Source: Sphagnum compactum (lineage: Eukaryota > Bryophyta > Sphagnopsida > Sphagnales). From it: DNA of 64,000 nt. Every line of letters starts with the position of its first letter. The first letter of the stretch is position 1. The stretch is from assembly GCA_965153455.1 (NCBI GenBank), contig OZ234500.1, forward strand, positions 14,259,579 through 14,323,578. Reading direction: 5' to 3'. The notes beneath the pieces were generated by a model that was not told where the DNA came from, did no database searches, and saw only the letters and a list, made by a program, of their open reading frames with translations. This document shows positions 34,864-46,200 of this stretch, in pieces. A program made the position numbers and the translations under genes.

Positions 34864-36206
34864 CCCAACAATATGTGTCTGGGCAACAACAATTATGTGT
34901 CTGGGCTTCACTAAACACATTTTAATCGAGCAATTGGGCAGGCATGAGAAAAAGAAAATGCTGCAATACTTTGTACTGTCCACATTTAAGACCTGCTACT
35001 GATTTCACTGTTGGGGCTACGGGCAGTTAAGTGAAAAAAAAGTGCTTGCCCATGTAACATTAACAACCATGAAACCCTATTCACACCTCAAATATTCGTT
35101 CTGCTTTTGAATGTCCAGAGGTAAACCAGCACCCACCAGGATGGATGATCTGTGGACAGAAAACACTTTTTCATTGCATTCCTGTTCCTGAAGCTAGTAA
35201 CCACAGTGGTTAGCTAGGTACTAACCAAAGCAGCACATGTATCTACCTACCCAGTAACCATACATACATAGCAACCACCACTAACATTCCATACCCACTT
35301 AGCTATGAAACTTACCTTGTATTATTACATAGGTAACCCAGATGGATGAAAAACTGCATCTTGTCCACTACCATTCATCTCTCTGTGTGTCTCTCTCTCC
35401 TGGTGGATCGGTGGGGGCTGTTAGTTTGCTCTGGCCCAACAATCAATCCTATTGAGTGTTATAAGCAAGCAAAACAACAAGCAAGCAAAATTAACTCTAG
35501 CAAAGGAAAGCTTCAGCACATCACATGTCTGTTGAATAATCAATTAATCTCATCGATTCAATTTCAATTTCAATTTCAATAAAAATAAAAATTCTTGAAT
35601 AATATTTCAAATTTAGATTCTTCATTTTCTTTCACAAATTTTTTTTTTCTTTAAGAAATGATTTAAATATAAAAAAGATTTCAGCATTTGTAAGAATAAT
35701 ATAATTTGTGCGGAATCATCCACCGACAAGGCACTTGAAGGTAATCATTAGACAGAACGGCCCAACTCTGACATGAACTGGGGCAGCAAGCTCTGTGTAC
35801 AATTGTGCAGAGAGAGTCTCCCTCCCCAATTGGTACTAGAAGTCCAGGGACTGTTGTGCTGCTCCACTGCAGGGCAGAAGAGCTAGCTCATGATGATGGG
35901 CTCCTCCTGCTAGTCCCTGCAAGGGAACCCCGCAAAAGACAGGATTTAGAGCTGAAAACAAGCATGGAGCTGCTGCAGAGCTGCATGGAGCTTCTGAGCT
36001 TCTCTTTCTTTGCACAAAACTTTTTGTAAGTTATTATATCATCACCTAGGCTTGTTGGTGCATTGACAAGTTGATAACAGATGATTGACTGGCTTTGCTG
36101 CATCTGTGCTGCAAAAAGAGACTAATAAGGAAGCATGATAGGAAAGTATAGGAGGAAAGAAGACCTTGCTGCTTCCCTGGGCATTCCCTTACTTGAGTGA
36201 GGGTCA

Positions 36207-36301
36207 TAGCCTCGGTGGTGAAGGCCTGAAAATTAGGGGTGGCCTATGGACGCAGGTCTCTTTCCCCGGTGTAAAACATGAAGGGTTTCAAGATTCAAAT
36301 C
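36207..36301 (+). mobile_element. Possible tRNA-derived SINE head
   Basis: TAGCCTCGGTGGTGAAGG at 36207 resembles a polymerase III A box, and AGATTCAAATC at 36291 resembles a B box (GRTTCGAAYC). The spacing of about 84 bp is longer than in a normal tRNA, and no cloverleaf was built. No poly(A) end or target duplication was resolved. Confidence 0.35.
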
Positions 36302-36815
36302 GTGGAAGGTCTGCATGTGATTAGTGAAAGGCTCCTTCCTCGATTGACAAACGAATACTCTCTCTCTCACGAGGAGGTTTGTTTAAATACAAAGCCAAAA
36401 AAAAACCTTGGAGTGCTTCATTATAGAATGACAGTGGAATTGCTAGTCTTGAAGTCGAGAAAGGGGGCATGCTAGAAGTCTTTGTCGATTTGTGTTTAGG
36501 GTAAAGCCCTAGGGTAAGGTGAGAGCATTTGCGATATATAATGGGGCTTAAGATGAAGTGATAGTTGAGTTTGGCTCCCACATTTTGAGAATGTCCTCCA
36601 CAAACATGTGTGCTCGACCCATTATAAAGCACATTGAGTTGAAAGTTATCACAAACCTAAAACCTTCGTAGATCGTGAGGTTTCAAAGGAGAAAAGTTAT
36701 TATGTCTACTCTTTAAGAATGCGAAAGATCTTACACCTACTCATCTCGATCTTACATTTGAAATAAGCATAAGATTTTGTCTCACTCATAAAACCTAACC
36801 CTTGGTTCAATTTCT

Positions 36816-37140
36816 AACATTGTTATTCACAAAGTGAGGAAATTTTATTGAATTTGGGTATAAACTATTGAAAATAAACATCAATACACTTAATGCACAA
36901 GATTTGAGAATTTTAGTTCTATCTTTAACATTGTGATTTACAAAGTGAAATTGTTTTATCGTTGAATTTGGGTATAAAATGTTGAAAATAAACATCAATA
37001 CATTTAATGCATAAGATTCGAGGATTTTCGTTTAATCTCTAACATTGTTATTTACAAAGTGAAATTCTTTTATTGAATTTGGGTATAAAATGTTGAAAAT
37101 AAACATCAGTACATTTAATGCATAAAATTCCGAAATAATT
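36816..37140 (+). repeat. Tandem repeat, 111-114 bp unit, 3 copies
   Basis: AACATTGTKATTYACAAAGTG occurs at 36816, 36927 and 37041. Each is followed by TTTATTGAATTTGGGTATAAA, GTTGAAAATAAACATCA and TTAATGCA(C/T)AA. The same unit occurs singly at 33667 and inverted at 60880-61100. Confidence 0.9.
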
Positions 37141-37757
37141 GTAATAATAGTACACATAGTAATAGTCAAAATGTCCAAGAAATGAAGAAAGACAAGGTGC
37201 CTTTTGTTTAACAAAAGTTTATTTATTTTTAATGTTTTTTAACTATCTCGATCGCTTTACGACCAAACTTTGGGTATTGATGTTTTGTTCTTTTTACTTT
37301 ATAGATATCTTTAATATTGATCTATGTATAGATCACCTTCTATAGATAATTTGATGACCTATTGATCTAGAACACCATGATACAGTCCAAATGAACAAAA
37401 TGGGTTAATTGAATTTTTAATTATTTTGGGGTTCAAGCCCAACTACATAATTTTGGAGTTAACCGAAAAAAATAAAATCTTCTACTCTTCTTTAAGAGTA
37501 CAATGAGCTGGTGGGTGTTTGATTTTGTGTCTCATCTCAACTACTCATCACAAAACAACCACCTACTAACCTACTACACATTCATCACAAACAACCACCT
37601 AGTACCTATTTAGCATAGGTATATTTTTCTTACCTACCTACATATATAGGACCTATACATGTGACACAGGTTGGAGGGCTCCTTGTCCATTATATTGTAA
37701 AGTTCTTGTACTACAACTACTTTATAGAAATCCACACCTTCCCAAGTTTCTAGAGTT

Positions 37758-37760
<3 letters not shown>

Positions 37761-37793
<33 letters not shown>
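37761..37793. repeat. (GA)n microsatellite
   Basis: About 16 perfect GA units. They create a Leu/Ser run in a 68-codon minus-strand frame that is not a gene. Confidence 0.95.
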
Positions 37794-37796
<3 letters not shown>

Positions 37797-38074
37797 CAAA
37801 TAAAGAAGAGTTTCTCCAAAGATTTCATCATCATGCACATTGCAAAGCATTTGAGCTGATTGACTTATATAACCAAGTGCCAAAGGAATTTTGAATTGTA
37901 AAACATCAGCCTTCCATGAAGCTCAAATCTTAGTGTCCAAAATCAAATAAGTCTGGCTGTTGTGAGAGAGTCAGTACCTAATCAAATTCAACAGGGGTTA
38001 TAATTGCAACCTGCAATCCATCATCATTTTCACCAACCCAATTGAGAGAGTAGTGTAGGGCCATTGTGAACCAA

Positions 38075-38460
38075 CAGCCACCAGCACACACACTCTATAT
38101 CCATTGGAAGTCTGTTATGACTCAGTTGTGAATGAACCCCAATTGGGTTTACATCAGGTTTCCCATTAATAACCCCTAAACCCTAAACCCTAAACCCTTT
38201 TTTGGGGGTAAAGGATAGGTTCTACACAGGTAGTTAGTTATGTAAGAAGGATACTATACTAGGTGGTTAGTTGGTAAAGTAAGATGTGCTCATGGTTAGT
38301 TCATAGTAATGGTAGGTTAGTGGGTTGTCAGTAGGTGAGTAAAAAAGAGTGGAAATTGAGCTAACAAACCACTGTAGGTAGTTTAGCTTGGGAACCAGAA
38401 CCTAATGGAAAAGTATTTTCTGTCTGCCCACATCCATCCTTCATAGTGTGCTGGTGGCTG
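38075..38460. mobile_element. 386-bp element with perfect 15-bp terminal inverted repeats
   Basis: CAGCCACCAGCACAC at 38075-38089 is the exact reverse complement of 38446-38460. The right end is shared with element B, so this is either a nested or short derivative or a second left end. It contains a telomere-like tract and no coding sequence. Confidence 0.65.
38172..38198. repeat. Interstitial telomere-type repeat, 3.5 copies of CCCTAAA
   Basis: Perfect CCCTAAA units, the cleanest such tract in the window, located inside the 386-bp element at 38075-38460. Confidence 0.9.
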
Positions 38461-38499
38461 GGAGCACATGCTTGACTGAAGTGTTTGAGCAGAGACACC

Positions 38500-39240
38500 T
38501 GGGTTCATCACAAGAGTACAATTTTTACATAGAAAAGTTAAGTAGGTAGCTCAAGGTTGTTTCGAGTATATGCACATTCTTGTAACATATGTTCATCAGA
38601 TATATTCCCTTTTTTTTCCCATTGTTTTCAATGAGTTTGTATTCTATTTTCTAGATTGAAAACAATTGAGTCCTTTCCAAATAATATCTGGTACATATGG
38701 GTATGCTCTTTTTGCTCTGGAAAAAGGAACTTTATGCATGCAGATCAAAAATAGAGGCAGCATGTGTTCTCAGATAATTTTGGATAGCTCTTATAATGGC
38801 AGAATTGACATGAAAAGACTCTCAAGTCATATCATGAAAAGTGCCCATGAAAAGATTTAGAAAATCATCTTTGCCCAGTTTTGGAGCTTTTCCATTTTAG
38901 AATGGCTGGCAAAGCTTATTACAAAATGAAATGTGGGTTCAGTTCACTAGTCCTGGTTCAGTGGACTAGTGCATTCACTAGATCACCACTACATCCTCTC
39001 CAGTGACATCAGTGAATTCACTCAAAATCCAATGAAAGCATTTGACAAACAAAGATGCATTTTGATGTAATGAAATTAGCATAAACAACAAAACATCCTT
39101 TGTCCTTTGTTGGGTGGCCTTGAGTCCATGACATGCACACCAGCAAAATACAAACTTTTCTTGGGTGGTGAAAAGCATAAGCCAGCCTTTGACCAGGTAT
39201 CAATCAATTCTCAAGTCACATTCACTTCAGTCTAGGGTGG
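38500..39240. other. Intergenic stretch
   Basis: Nothing recognisable. Short frames on both strands lack motifs. Confidence 0.45.
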
Positions 39241-39270
39241 GTATCTGCATTTTGTAACACCCGCCACTCT

Positions 39271-39425
39271 TGGGTATTTGAAAAAAAAAGTGACAACCAT
39301 AGAACCACTGGTTCCGGGTATTTGAAAGATTTCAGAATCGAAGAATCGCTGGGTCCTGGTATTTGAAAAAAATCAGATTTAAAGAACCACTGGTTCTAGG
39401 TGTTTCAAAAGCTTTCAAAGAACCC
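39271..39425. repeat. Tandem repeat, 41-44 bp unit, 4 copies
   Basis: The block GAACCACTGGTTCYGGGTATT followed by TGAAA recurs with its GGGTA-like core at 39272, 39316, 39357 and 39398. The inner part GAACCACTGGTTC is itself palindromic. Confidence 0.85.
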
Positions 39426-39439
39426 CTAGGTTTCACGAA

Positions 39440-40260
39440 AGAACTGGCAAAAGACCTGATGGTTTTCAGGTGGTTATTTGAAAAATTCCAAAAGTTGAGA
39501 ACTCTGATTATACATAATAAATGTGTATTTTGATTTTTTTGATAATCATGGTTATATATCAAAGCCAAGTATTTGATTGTTTGATAATCACAATCATCAA
39601 CTTTGATACCCAGCCTGATACTCGGTGAGGGTTTCATGCCAGTTTCTAATACCCGCCTCATTCTGGTGTTCACTTGTTGCTTCCAGTGTGTTTTTTAATT
39701 GTCATTTATTAATGATACAAATCCATAAGTGACCTGATAGAAATGGCGTGAATGGATTTGAGACAAGTTCCTACAATATTTACTTCAAGGGAACTTCTTG
39801 TAGTGCATCATATCAATATTGTGCATCATAGACAACTATATTAGGGGCTTGATCAACATTTCAATCATTCTCAATGACCATATTTTATTAGTTCCACTTA
39901 CTTATTGGCATGAGTCATGACAACATGGGAAATCGAATGAATGCAATTGTGATGACAAAAGTGGGTCGGGTAGATAGGTGGTGTTGGTTTGACATTCGTG
40001 ATGAGAATAATAGCAAGTGTGATATTTGGACAAAAAGTGGACATGGGGCAAACATTTTGCATGTGTGTCAAGTGGCTGTAGAGTAAGGACAGAATCAATT
40101 TTATGTTTTGATAGCTTGTTTGTAGGTTATTCAACATTGTGTATCGATTTGCAATCAATAGTTTGTGGAGAAAGCATAGGTTATAATATCATTAAACCCA
40201 TACAAAAGTTTATTTATGAACACACTGCTGATTCGAAAAATGTTTTAAGATATAAGAAAA
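39440..40260. other. Intergenic stretch
   Basis: No supported gene. Confidence 0.45.
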
Positions 40261-40264
40261 AAGG

Positions 40265-40500
40265 GAGAATTTAAAGGATGTCAAGTTAACATAAATTAGA
40301 TGTCAAAATCTCTTCATCTCAATAATCAATTGCTTATCATAAGTTCGTTGTGACGTTGGGGTATGTCCTAAAGGGGTGGAAGTTGGAAAGTACTTAGGTA
40401 TATCACTATCGCTTGACTTAAGATGAAAAATGTTTACATCCTTTACAATGTAATTGCAATTTTTTTACAAAGAAAAGTTCATCGGTTTCTAGCAATTTGT
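40265..40500 (-). mobile_element. 3' fragment of a non-LTR retroelement
   Basis: This segment (GATGTCAAGTT .. AAAGGGGTGGAAGTTG .. GACTTAAGATGAAA .. TACATCCTTT .. ACAAAGAAAAGT) matches 57018-57265, the 3' portion of the minus-strand retroelement relic, in the same orientation. It is therefore a 5'-truncated copy of that family. No coding frame survives. Confidence 0.7.
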
Positions 40501-40509
40501 GAAGTTTTG

Positions 40510-41600
40510 AAGACAAGTACGGAGTGTAGCAGGTTTCCCAATCCATTATCATAAGTCAAAGCACGTGGAACTTTCCATTAAGAAAAGATAAAGTTCTTTA
40601 ACTAACAAGTATGTAATTGAAAGCAACTTTCTGGTTTCATCGTCAACTCTTACTTACACACACAATTCAATATTTCATGAGGCAAAAAATTTCAATAAAA
40701 ATCGATGGCTAGAATCATCACACAGAAGACCAAAGGGAAAGCCAAAAAAAAAAAAAAACGTGCAGCCTGCAGGAGCTAAAGAAAGGAGATAGTCCCTCTT
40801 GTGATAGGCAATTATTTCATCCACAGCCCCTCTAATGTTGCCCGCATGCAAATCGTGAGATTCAATATTTTTACATGAATGACAACATCTCAGAAGGAAG
40901 GAAACGGATCTCTACTCATGTTCCCCACCTTCATGAATGAATTTGACAATTCATGGTTTCATTGTGGCATTGCTTGTTTGGCAACAGGGCTTCTTCTATT
41001 ATCATGACAGGGGGGGGGGACCTTCATGGGTTCAGGAAGTGTTGGGATTCAAAATCTTGGTCTTTTGTGCTCATGGAGCTGACAACATTTTGTACTGCTA
41101 CCAACCTTGTTTGGAGCAATCTTTTAGTCTCTTACTTTAAGAGGATCACCTTCTGGATTTATTAGTTCATTTGAGATGATGGGTGACCACCTACACGGAT
41201 CAACTTTACTCCTGACACTCTGTTTGGATCTTGCCATCTTTCTACTCTAAAAGGCTTAATATAATAGGGTAATGCCCTAGGAGTGGGGTGTTCTTCAAAT
41301 AAGTGCTAACGCGTACATATTATTTCAAGACCGCCATGACGGCCATGTTTAGTGAATGTTCATAGATATAAAGCAGAGTCAGCAGAAAGTTTTGTTTTTT
41401 CAAATTTTTTCCTTGTTATCTACTAACCATGTCACAAAAAGATAATGAAAAAAGAAGAAGAAAAAAAGATACTGCCTCACCCTTTGCAGAGGAAAAGTTG
41501 TGCCTGATAAGGCGCCCTCCACATACACTATAATTTTCTGCCCGTACTTTAGGATAGATATGTATGCACAGTTTCATGATGTGCAGGATCCAAGTCATGG
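40510..41600. other. Intergenic stretch
   Basis: A run of A at 40746-40759 and a run of G at 41010-41019. No supported gene. Confidence 0.4.
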
Positions 41601-41639
41601 ATTTCTTCATGAAACTAAACCCCATTTCAGGGGTGCCAG

Positions 41640-41760
41640 AGTGAACCAACGGCCATGAACTATATATGGATGGATGAATGGATGATGCCTGGACAGGACA
41701 ATTTTTTTTTTTCATTGGGTTCTTGTTCCCCACATAACCACCTCCCAATATCTAGCTGAC
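41640..41760 (+). repeat. Lone terminus related to elements A and B
   Basis: GTGAACCAACGGCCATGAAC, GGATGGATG, CCTGGACAGGACA and TTTTTCATTGGGTTCTTGTTCC follow the same order as the left ends at 35122 and 38066. No matching inverted right end was found nearby. Confidence 0.55.
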
Positions 41761-41769
41761 TGCTCTAAA

Positions 41770-42490
41770 AGTGCGCCAGAGGTTCTAACATTGGGGTTCA
41801 TTCATCCAACTGGATGGCCTCAACACGGGGGAAAGGGGGTGGTGCCTGCTTGTGTGGGTGCTGGGTTTTTCCTTCTACATTATGCCGAAAATGTTTTCTG
41901 CAGTGGACTTCACATGACCTTAAAATGTAGGGATACCAAACTTTGGCCTCTTCCTGGATGCATCGCATATGTTTTGAACCCAATAGGCCAGGGCAGAGTC
42001 AATAAAGAAATTCTGCATTCTCCTTGTGCCCCATTTAAGTAGGGTAAATATTAAATTTAGGTGCCCCAAATAAGTAAGTGCCCCTCTAGCCTACTCTAAA
42101 AAGCTCAAGCTGTTGGTTGTGCACAAGTGCATTGCACAAAACAACAACAGGGCCAATGAATAAATAAATAAATCCCCAACACTCCCAACAATCAATGAAT
42201 TGCATGGAGTAACAGTAGTGGTATGTGGGGTAGTAGCAGTAGCAGCACTAGATTCTTATAGATGCATTTTGTTGTTGTTGTTGTTGTTGTTATTGAGAAG
42301 CTTGAGCTCTTTTACTACCTATATAATTGTTTTAATGTTGAAGACTTAAGTCCAAGAAGTGTGTTGGAGATGGTTTTTTGGCACTACATGAAGAGAATCA
42401 TCATGTGTTTGGGTTTTGGTTGTTTCAAGAAATTTGTGTTACTACAGTGTTCAATGTTGGAAGCAGGGCACTGTTTTGAGAGCTAATGTA
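41770..42490. other. Intergenic stretch with a (GTT)n run
   Basis: (GTT)7 at 42271-42290. Small frames only; no supported gene. Confidence 0.4.
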
Positions 42491-42494
42491 GTTT

Positions 42495-43010
42495 GAGCTC
42501 AATTCATGTGTCCACTCTGGAGATGATTTAAAGACATGAATCATTTGCACTTGTAGTAAGTAGTAGCCCTGGAAGAATCATGTCTGGTTGTTTGTTTGTT
42601 TGTTTGTTTGTTGCTGGTGTTTTGAGAACCTTGTTCAATGAGCTCTAAATCTTGTCCTGTTTGGAGATGGTTTGAAGATGGATTTGCACTAGAGTACCAG
42701 CAGGGAAGAAGAATCATGTCTGTGGTTGTTGTTGGTTTGTTTGTTTGTTTGTCTGTTTGCTTGTTTGCAATGCTATTATTTTGAGAACTTGTTTGAGCTA
42801 AATTCATGTGTCCAAAGGCTTGGAGATGGTGTATGCAGCTGGAAGAAATTACAACAAGTAGCAGCACAGTAGCACACTAGTATCTAGATGTGGTAGAAGT
42901 CACACGCAGGAGCATTCGACGATGTTGTTATACTTGTTGTTTGAGAAACTTGTTCCCTGAGCTCTCTCTCATGTGTCAGTCACGTTTGGAGTTTTGGGAG
43001 CTTTGTGAAA
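42495..43010. repeat. Imperfect tandem repeat (145-164 bp unit, 4 copies) in the leader of the DUF688-type gene
   Basis: Each copy has TTGAGAA(C)CTTGTT or similar, then GAGCT(C)..TCATGTGTC..TTTGGAG(ATGGTTT). The GAGCT anchors lie at 42495, 42640, 42795 and 42959. (TTTG)n runs sit between copies 1-2 and 2-3. The array ends about 200 bp before the ATG at 43222, so it is promoter or 5' UTR. Confidence 0.75.
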
Positions 43011-43221
43011 GTGGAGACTTGATAATGTGTTTTGTTGTTGTTGGAGGTTAAGGGAGAAGCAGCTGGAAGCTGACCAGAAGTCTAGTGCTGGCGTCAGTCA
43101 GTAACTTGTGTTTGTTTGTTTGGAGCTGGGGATTGTGATGATGGAGTTTTTTTGGAGGTTGATACATTGTTGAGGGGAAAAGCTGGGTGCTGGAGCAAGG
43201 GAAAGCTGCAGGCCGGTCGAG

Positions 43222-46200
43222 ATGAGGAATGAAGTTCAAGGAGCTAGTAGTAGTAGTAGTAAGAAGAAGAAGAAAAATAGCAGTTCAAGTCTTGGCGAGT
43301 TGCCAATCTTGGGAAATCTGTCGACCAGCTCCGGTCGTGTGCATAATACTACGAGTTCTAATCGAGGAGCTGCTGGCAAATGCAGCAGCTCGCGCTCTTT
43401 GTATTACGCGGACGGGTTCGAGTTCGAAGGCAGCAGCTCGCGACAGGATCTGAGACGAAGCGCTAGTGCCTTGTATCGCACTGTTGATTGCGAGTTCGAG
43501 CCATCGTCTCGCAGCTCGCGGCGTGAAGAAGTTGCTGTCAATCGAAGCTCCAAAAACGCGACGACACTAGCTGCTGGGTGCTCCTCATCATCAAGCGTCC
43601 TCGGAAGCCGGAGGATTTCTGCCGGCTGGTCGTTTGGATTGCACCGTCAGGAGCTGCCAGCTGCTACTGGAGAGGAGGAGCTGCCTGCTGAGATGTGTAG
43701 AAAAAAGAAGAAGAAGAAAAACCAAGAGGTTCGACAATATGGAAAACATGAAAGACCAGTCGGAGAAGATCAACGTACGTTTGATCGTGCAACTTGGGAA
43801 CGAAGCAGCTGGCGACAACGGTTGCAGCTGCTACAAGATGATGATGATGATGAGGAGGACTCTGGGAATTATAGTGCATTGAAGAATGTGCACAAGAAGA
43901 ATCATATCAGTCAGTCTTGTCGAATGCAGGAGATTGGAGATCAGCTAGTTCTTCAGTCAAGAGGCTCTTCGCCTCCTCGTCATGGCAGCAGCTCCGGCGT
44001 CGAAGCTGTTGTTGTTCACAGGAAGCTGCGGAGTTTAAGCTCGATTGTGGCGATGGGTTACGACGAAGTGGGATTTCTTCTGCCGAGTGCAGCCGACGAG
44101 TCTACTAAGACAATAGCAACTGCAGCTGCTGCTCTACATGAATCTGGCCCGGGTCTGCAACAACGAGCTGCTGGTGGTGAGCAACGTCGGAAGCTGGCAG
44201 AGAACTGCTGCAGCTGCAAGAAACCGCGAGAGCATACTACACAGCGCTGCAAGTCCAATAAAAAGCTGGAGGAAGCTGCTGCAATAGCATTGTCCGGGAG
44301 TGGGGAGTTGGAGGTGATGGCGTTCGTCGCGGGGGAGAGAGATTTTGCGAGAAGCTCTAGGAGGTCGCAGTTGGGTGCGAGCTTTACAATGCAGGACTCG
44401 GGAGCTCATGGTAGTCGAGCTCACGCGGGCATGGGGTACATGACGAGTCCTTCACCTGATCATTCACCATCTCATGTGACAACGGTCGCGGTCCCGTTCA
44501 ATTGGGAAGAAGCTCCGGGGAAGCCCAAGACGATGCAGGAGGCGACAGTACTAGCTGTGGAGCAGATCAAAGCCTTGAAGGCGGCGAGAAGCTTGTCCAG
44601 AGATCAAGGTATGGAGGCCAGTGTGCTCTTTCAATCTGCAGCTGCAGGAGCAACGAGTATGGATCTGGGAAGCAGCAGCGAGCGAGAACCTGAAAGCCCT
44701 AGTGTGCTCCTGAAGAGCAGGAGAAACTCAGAGGTTGATCAGATCAGGGCGGCAGTAGGGGAGCGCAGCCACAGATACTATAACCAGTTTGCAATGGAGA
44801 AAAGCTTGGAATCGAGATCAAGCAGATCGCTGCAGCAGGTTTCCCAAGAGCAGGAGACACGCAGTGGCATCGATCTTGTGGCGGCAGCTGCAGCCAAGTT
44901 TTTGGTACAGGAGCCGAGCTGCTATCTCTCACCTCTCGCTACACCGCTCCATGATCACGCTTTTGCTTCCCCTGGTGCAGGTGCGGTGCCTTTCAAGTGG
45001 GAAGAAACACCAGGGAGGCCGAAGCTGGCGGATGCCGCAGCTGCTTTCATGAAGCCCCACAGCAGCAGCTTGCAATTACCGCCTCGTCTCGCCATCCCAG
45101 TACAACAGAGAGCAGCGGACATTTGCAGCGGCAGCGGCAGCAGCAGATTCTCGACTCGCGATCTTCGCGCACATTACTACAACCTGACGTCGCTCCATCC
45201 TTCTTCTCTGAGCGGACCGCTAGCGGGTTTCTTCACTCCTTGCCTCATGAGTGCCTGCTCTTCTCCGCCACAACAACAAAACGCAGCAGCAGTTCTTCAG
45301 CCTGTCCCTCAGTCCATCTCGAGCTCCCAAGCAGGCTCAAAATCGTTGCCTCGAAAGTTGTCGAGCTCGTCGACGCTAGCTGGGATCAGCAACAACTCCA
45401 TTCCCAGTGGTGAAGATCAGCACTCTGTAAAGAAAACCGAGTCGAGCAACCGATCAGCATTCTCGGCGCCATTGGTTTCCACTTCTCCAGCTGGTAATTT
45501 GCAACCTCGGAGGCTGTACAGCTCCGAGCTTTGCAAAGCGTCCCATCCTGCATGCATCGACAAGGTGAAGTCTACTGGAGCTGGAGCATCATCAGTACAA
45601 GGACTTGCGGAAGCTACTAGTAGCTCCATGTTTGCGCATGCAACAGCAGCAGCTGCGATGATGATCAATTCGTCGTCTCCGAGCAGCACTGATCAGCTTC
45701 ATGCTCCGGATTCCACTGCAATCCTGAGCCAGACTCTGTCTTCATCTTCGCATCCCAGTCCTTCCTTGAGCGGCTACCTGGACGCTTTGGCACAGACAGC
45801 GAGCACAGTTCCATCCGCTATGTCGTCACCGTCGGAGCTGCATGTGGGATCCAAATCAAGTAGATCACAAGCTTCTTACCTATCTTTGGAGCAGGAGGAA
45901 TTGGGTCACGTTGCGGAGCCTCCTACAATAAGTCCGATCAAGTGCAACAACCTTCGTCCTCATGATGCAGCTGCTTTGGAGATGCTATCTCCTGGTGTGA
46001 ACCTCATGCAACAACAACACAAGAGATGCAATGGTGAATGTTCTTCCTCACGAAAAAGATCCAAAGCCTCCTCCTCCTCCTCCTCCTCCTCATCATCATC
46101 ATCAGCAAGAAGCACGTCCAGATGGACAGGCCCCAAAATCCGCCACAGAGTTCGCTTCATTGTGAGTAGTCCTACAGTGCACTTGCTGCACTCAATATCT

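Larger units (their letters stand above)
35122..38460. mobile_element. Putative 3.3-kb element with about 80-bp degenerate inverted ends (element B)
   Basis: The left end (35122-about 35205) contains CCAGCACCC, AGGATGGATG, TGTGGACAG, AAAACACTTTTTCATT and CTGTTCCTGAAGCTAG. The right end (38375-38460) on its reverse complement contains CCAGCACAC, AGGATGGATG, TGGGCAGACAG, AAAATACTTTTCCATT and CTGGTTCCCAAGCTA. The collinear match over about 80 bp is well above chance. The interior holds nested repeats and no recognisable transposase, so it is non-autonomous if real. Confidence 0.6.

Noticed and set aside
43591-45689. Several 60-138 codon frames on both strands within the DUF688-type gene
   Set aside because: They are shadows of a long Ser-rich coding exon with (AGC)n-like codon runs.
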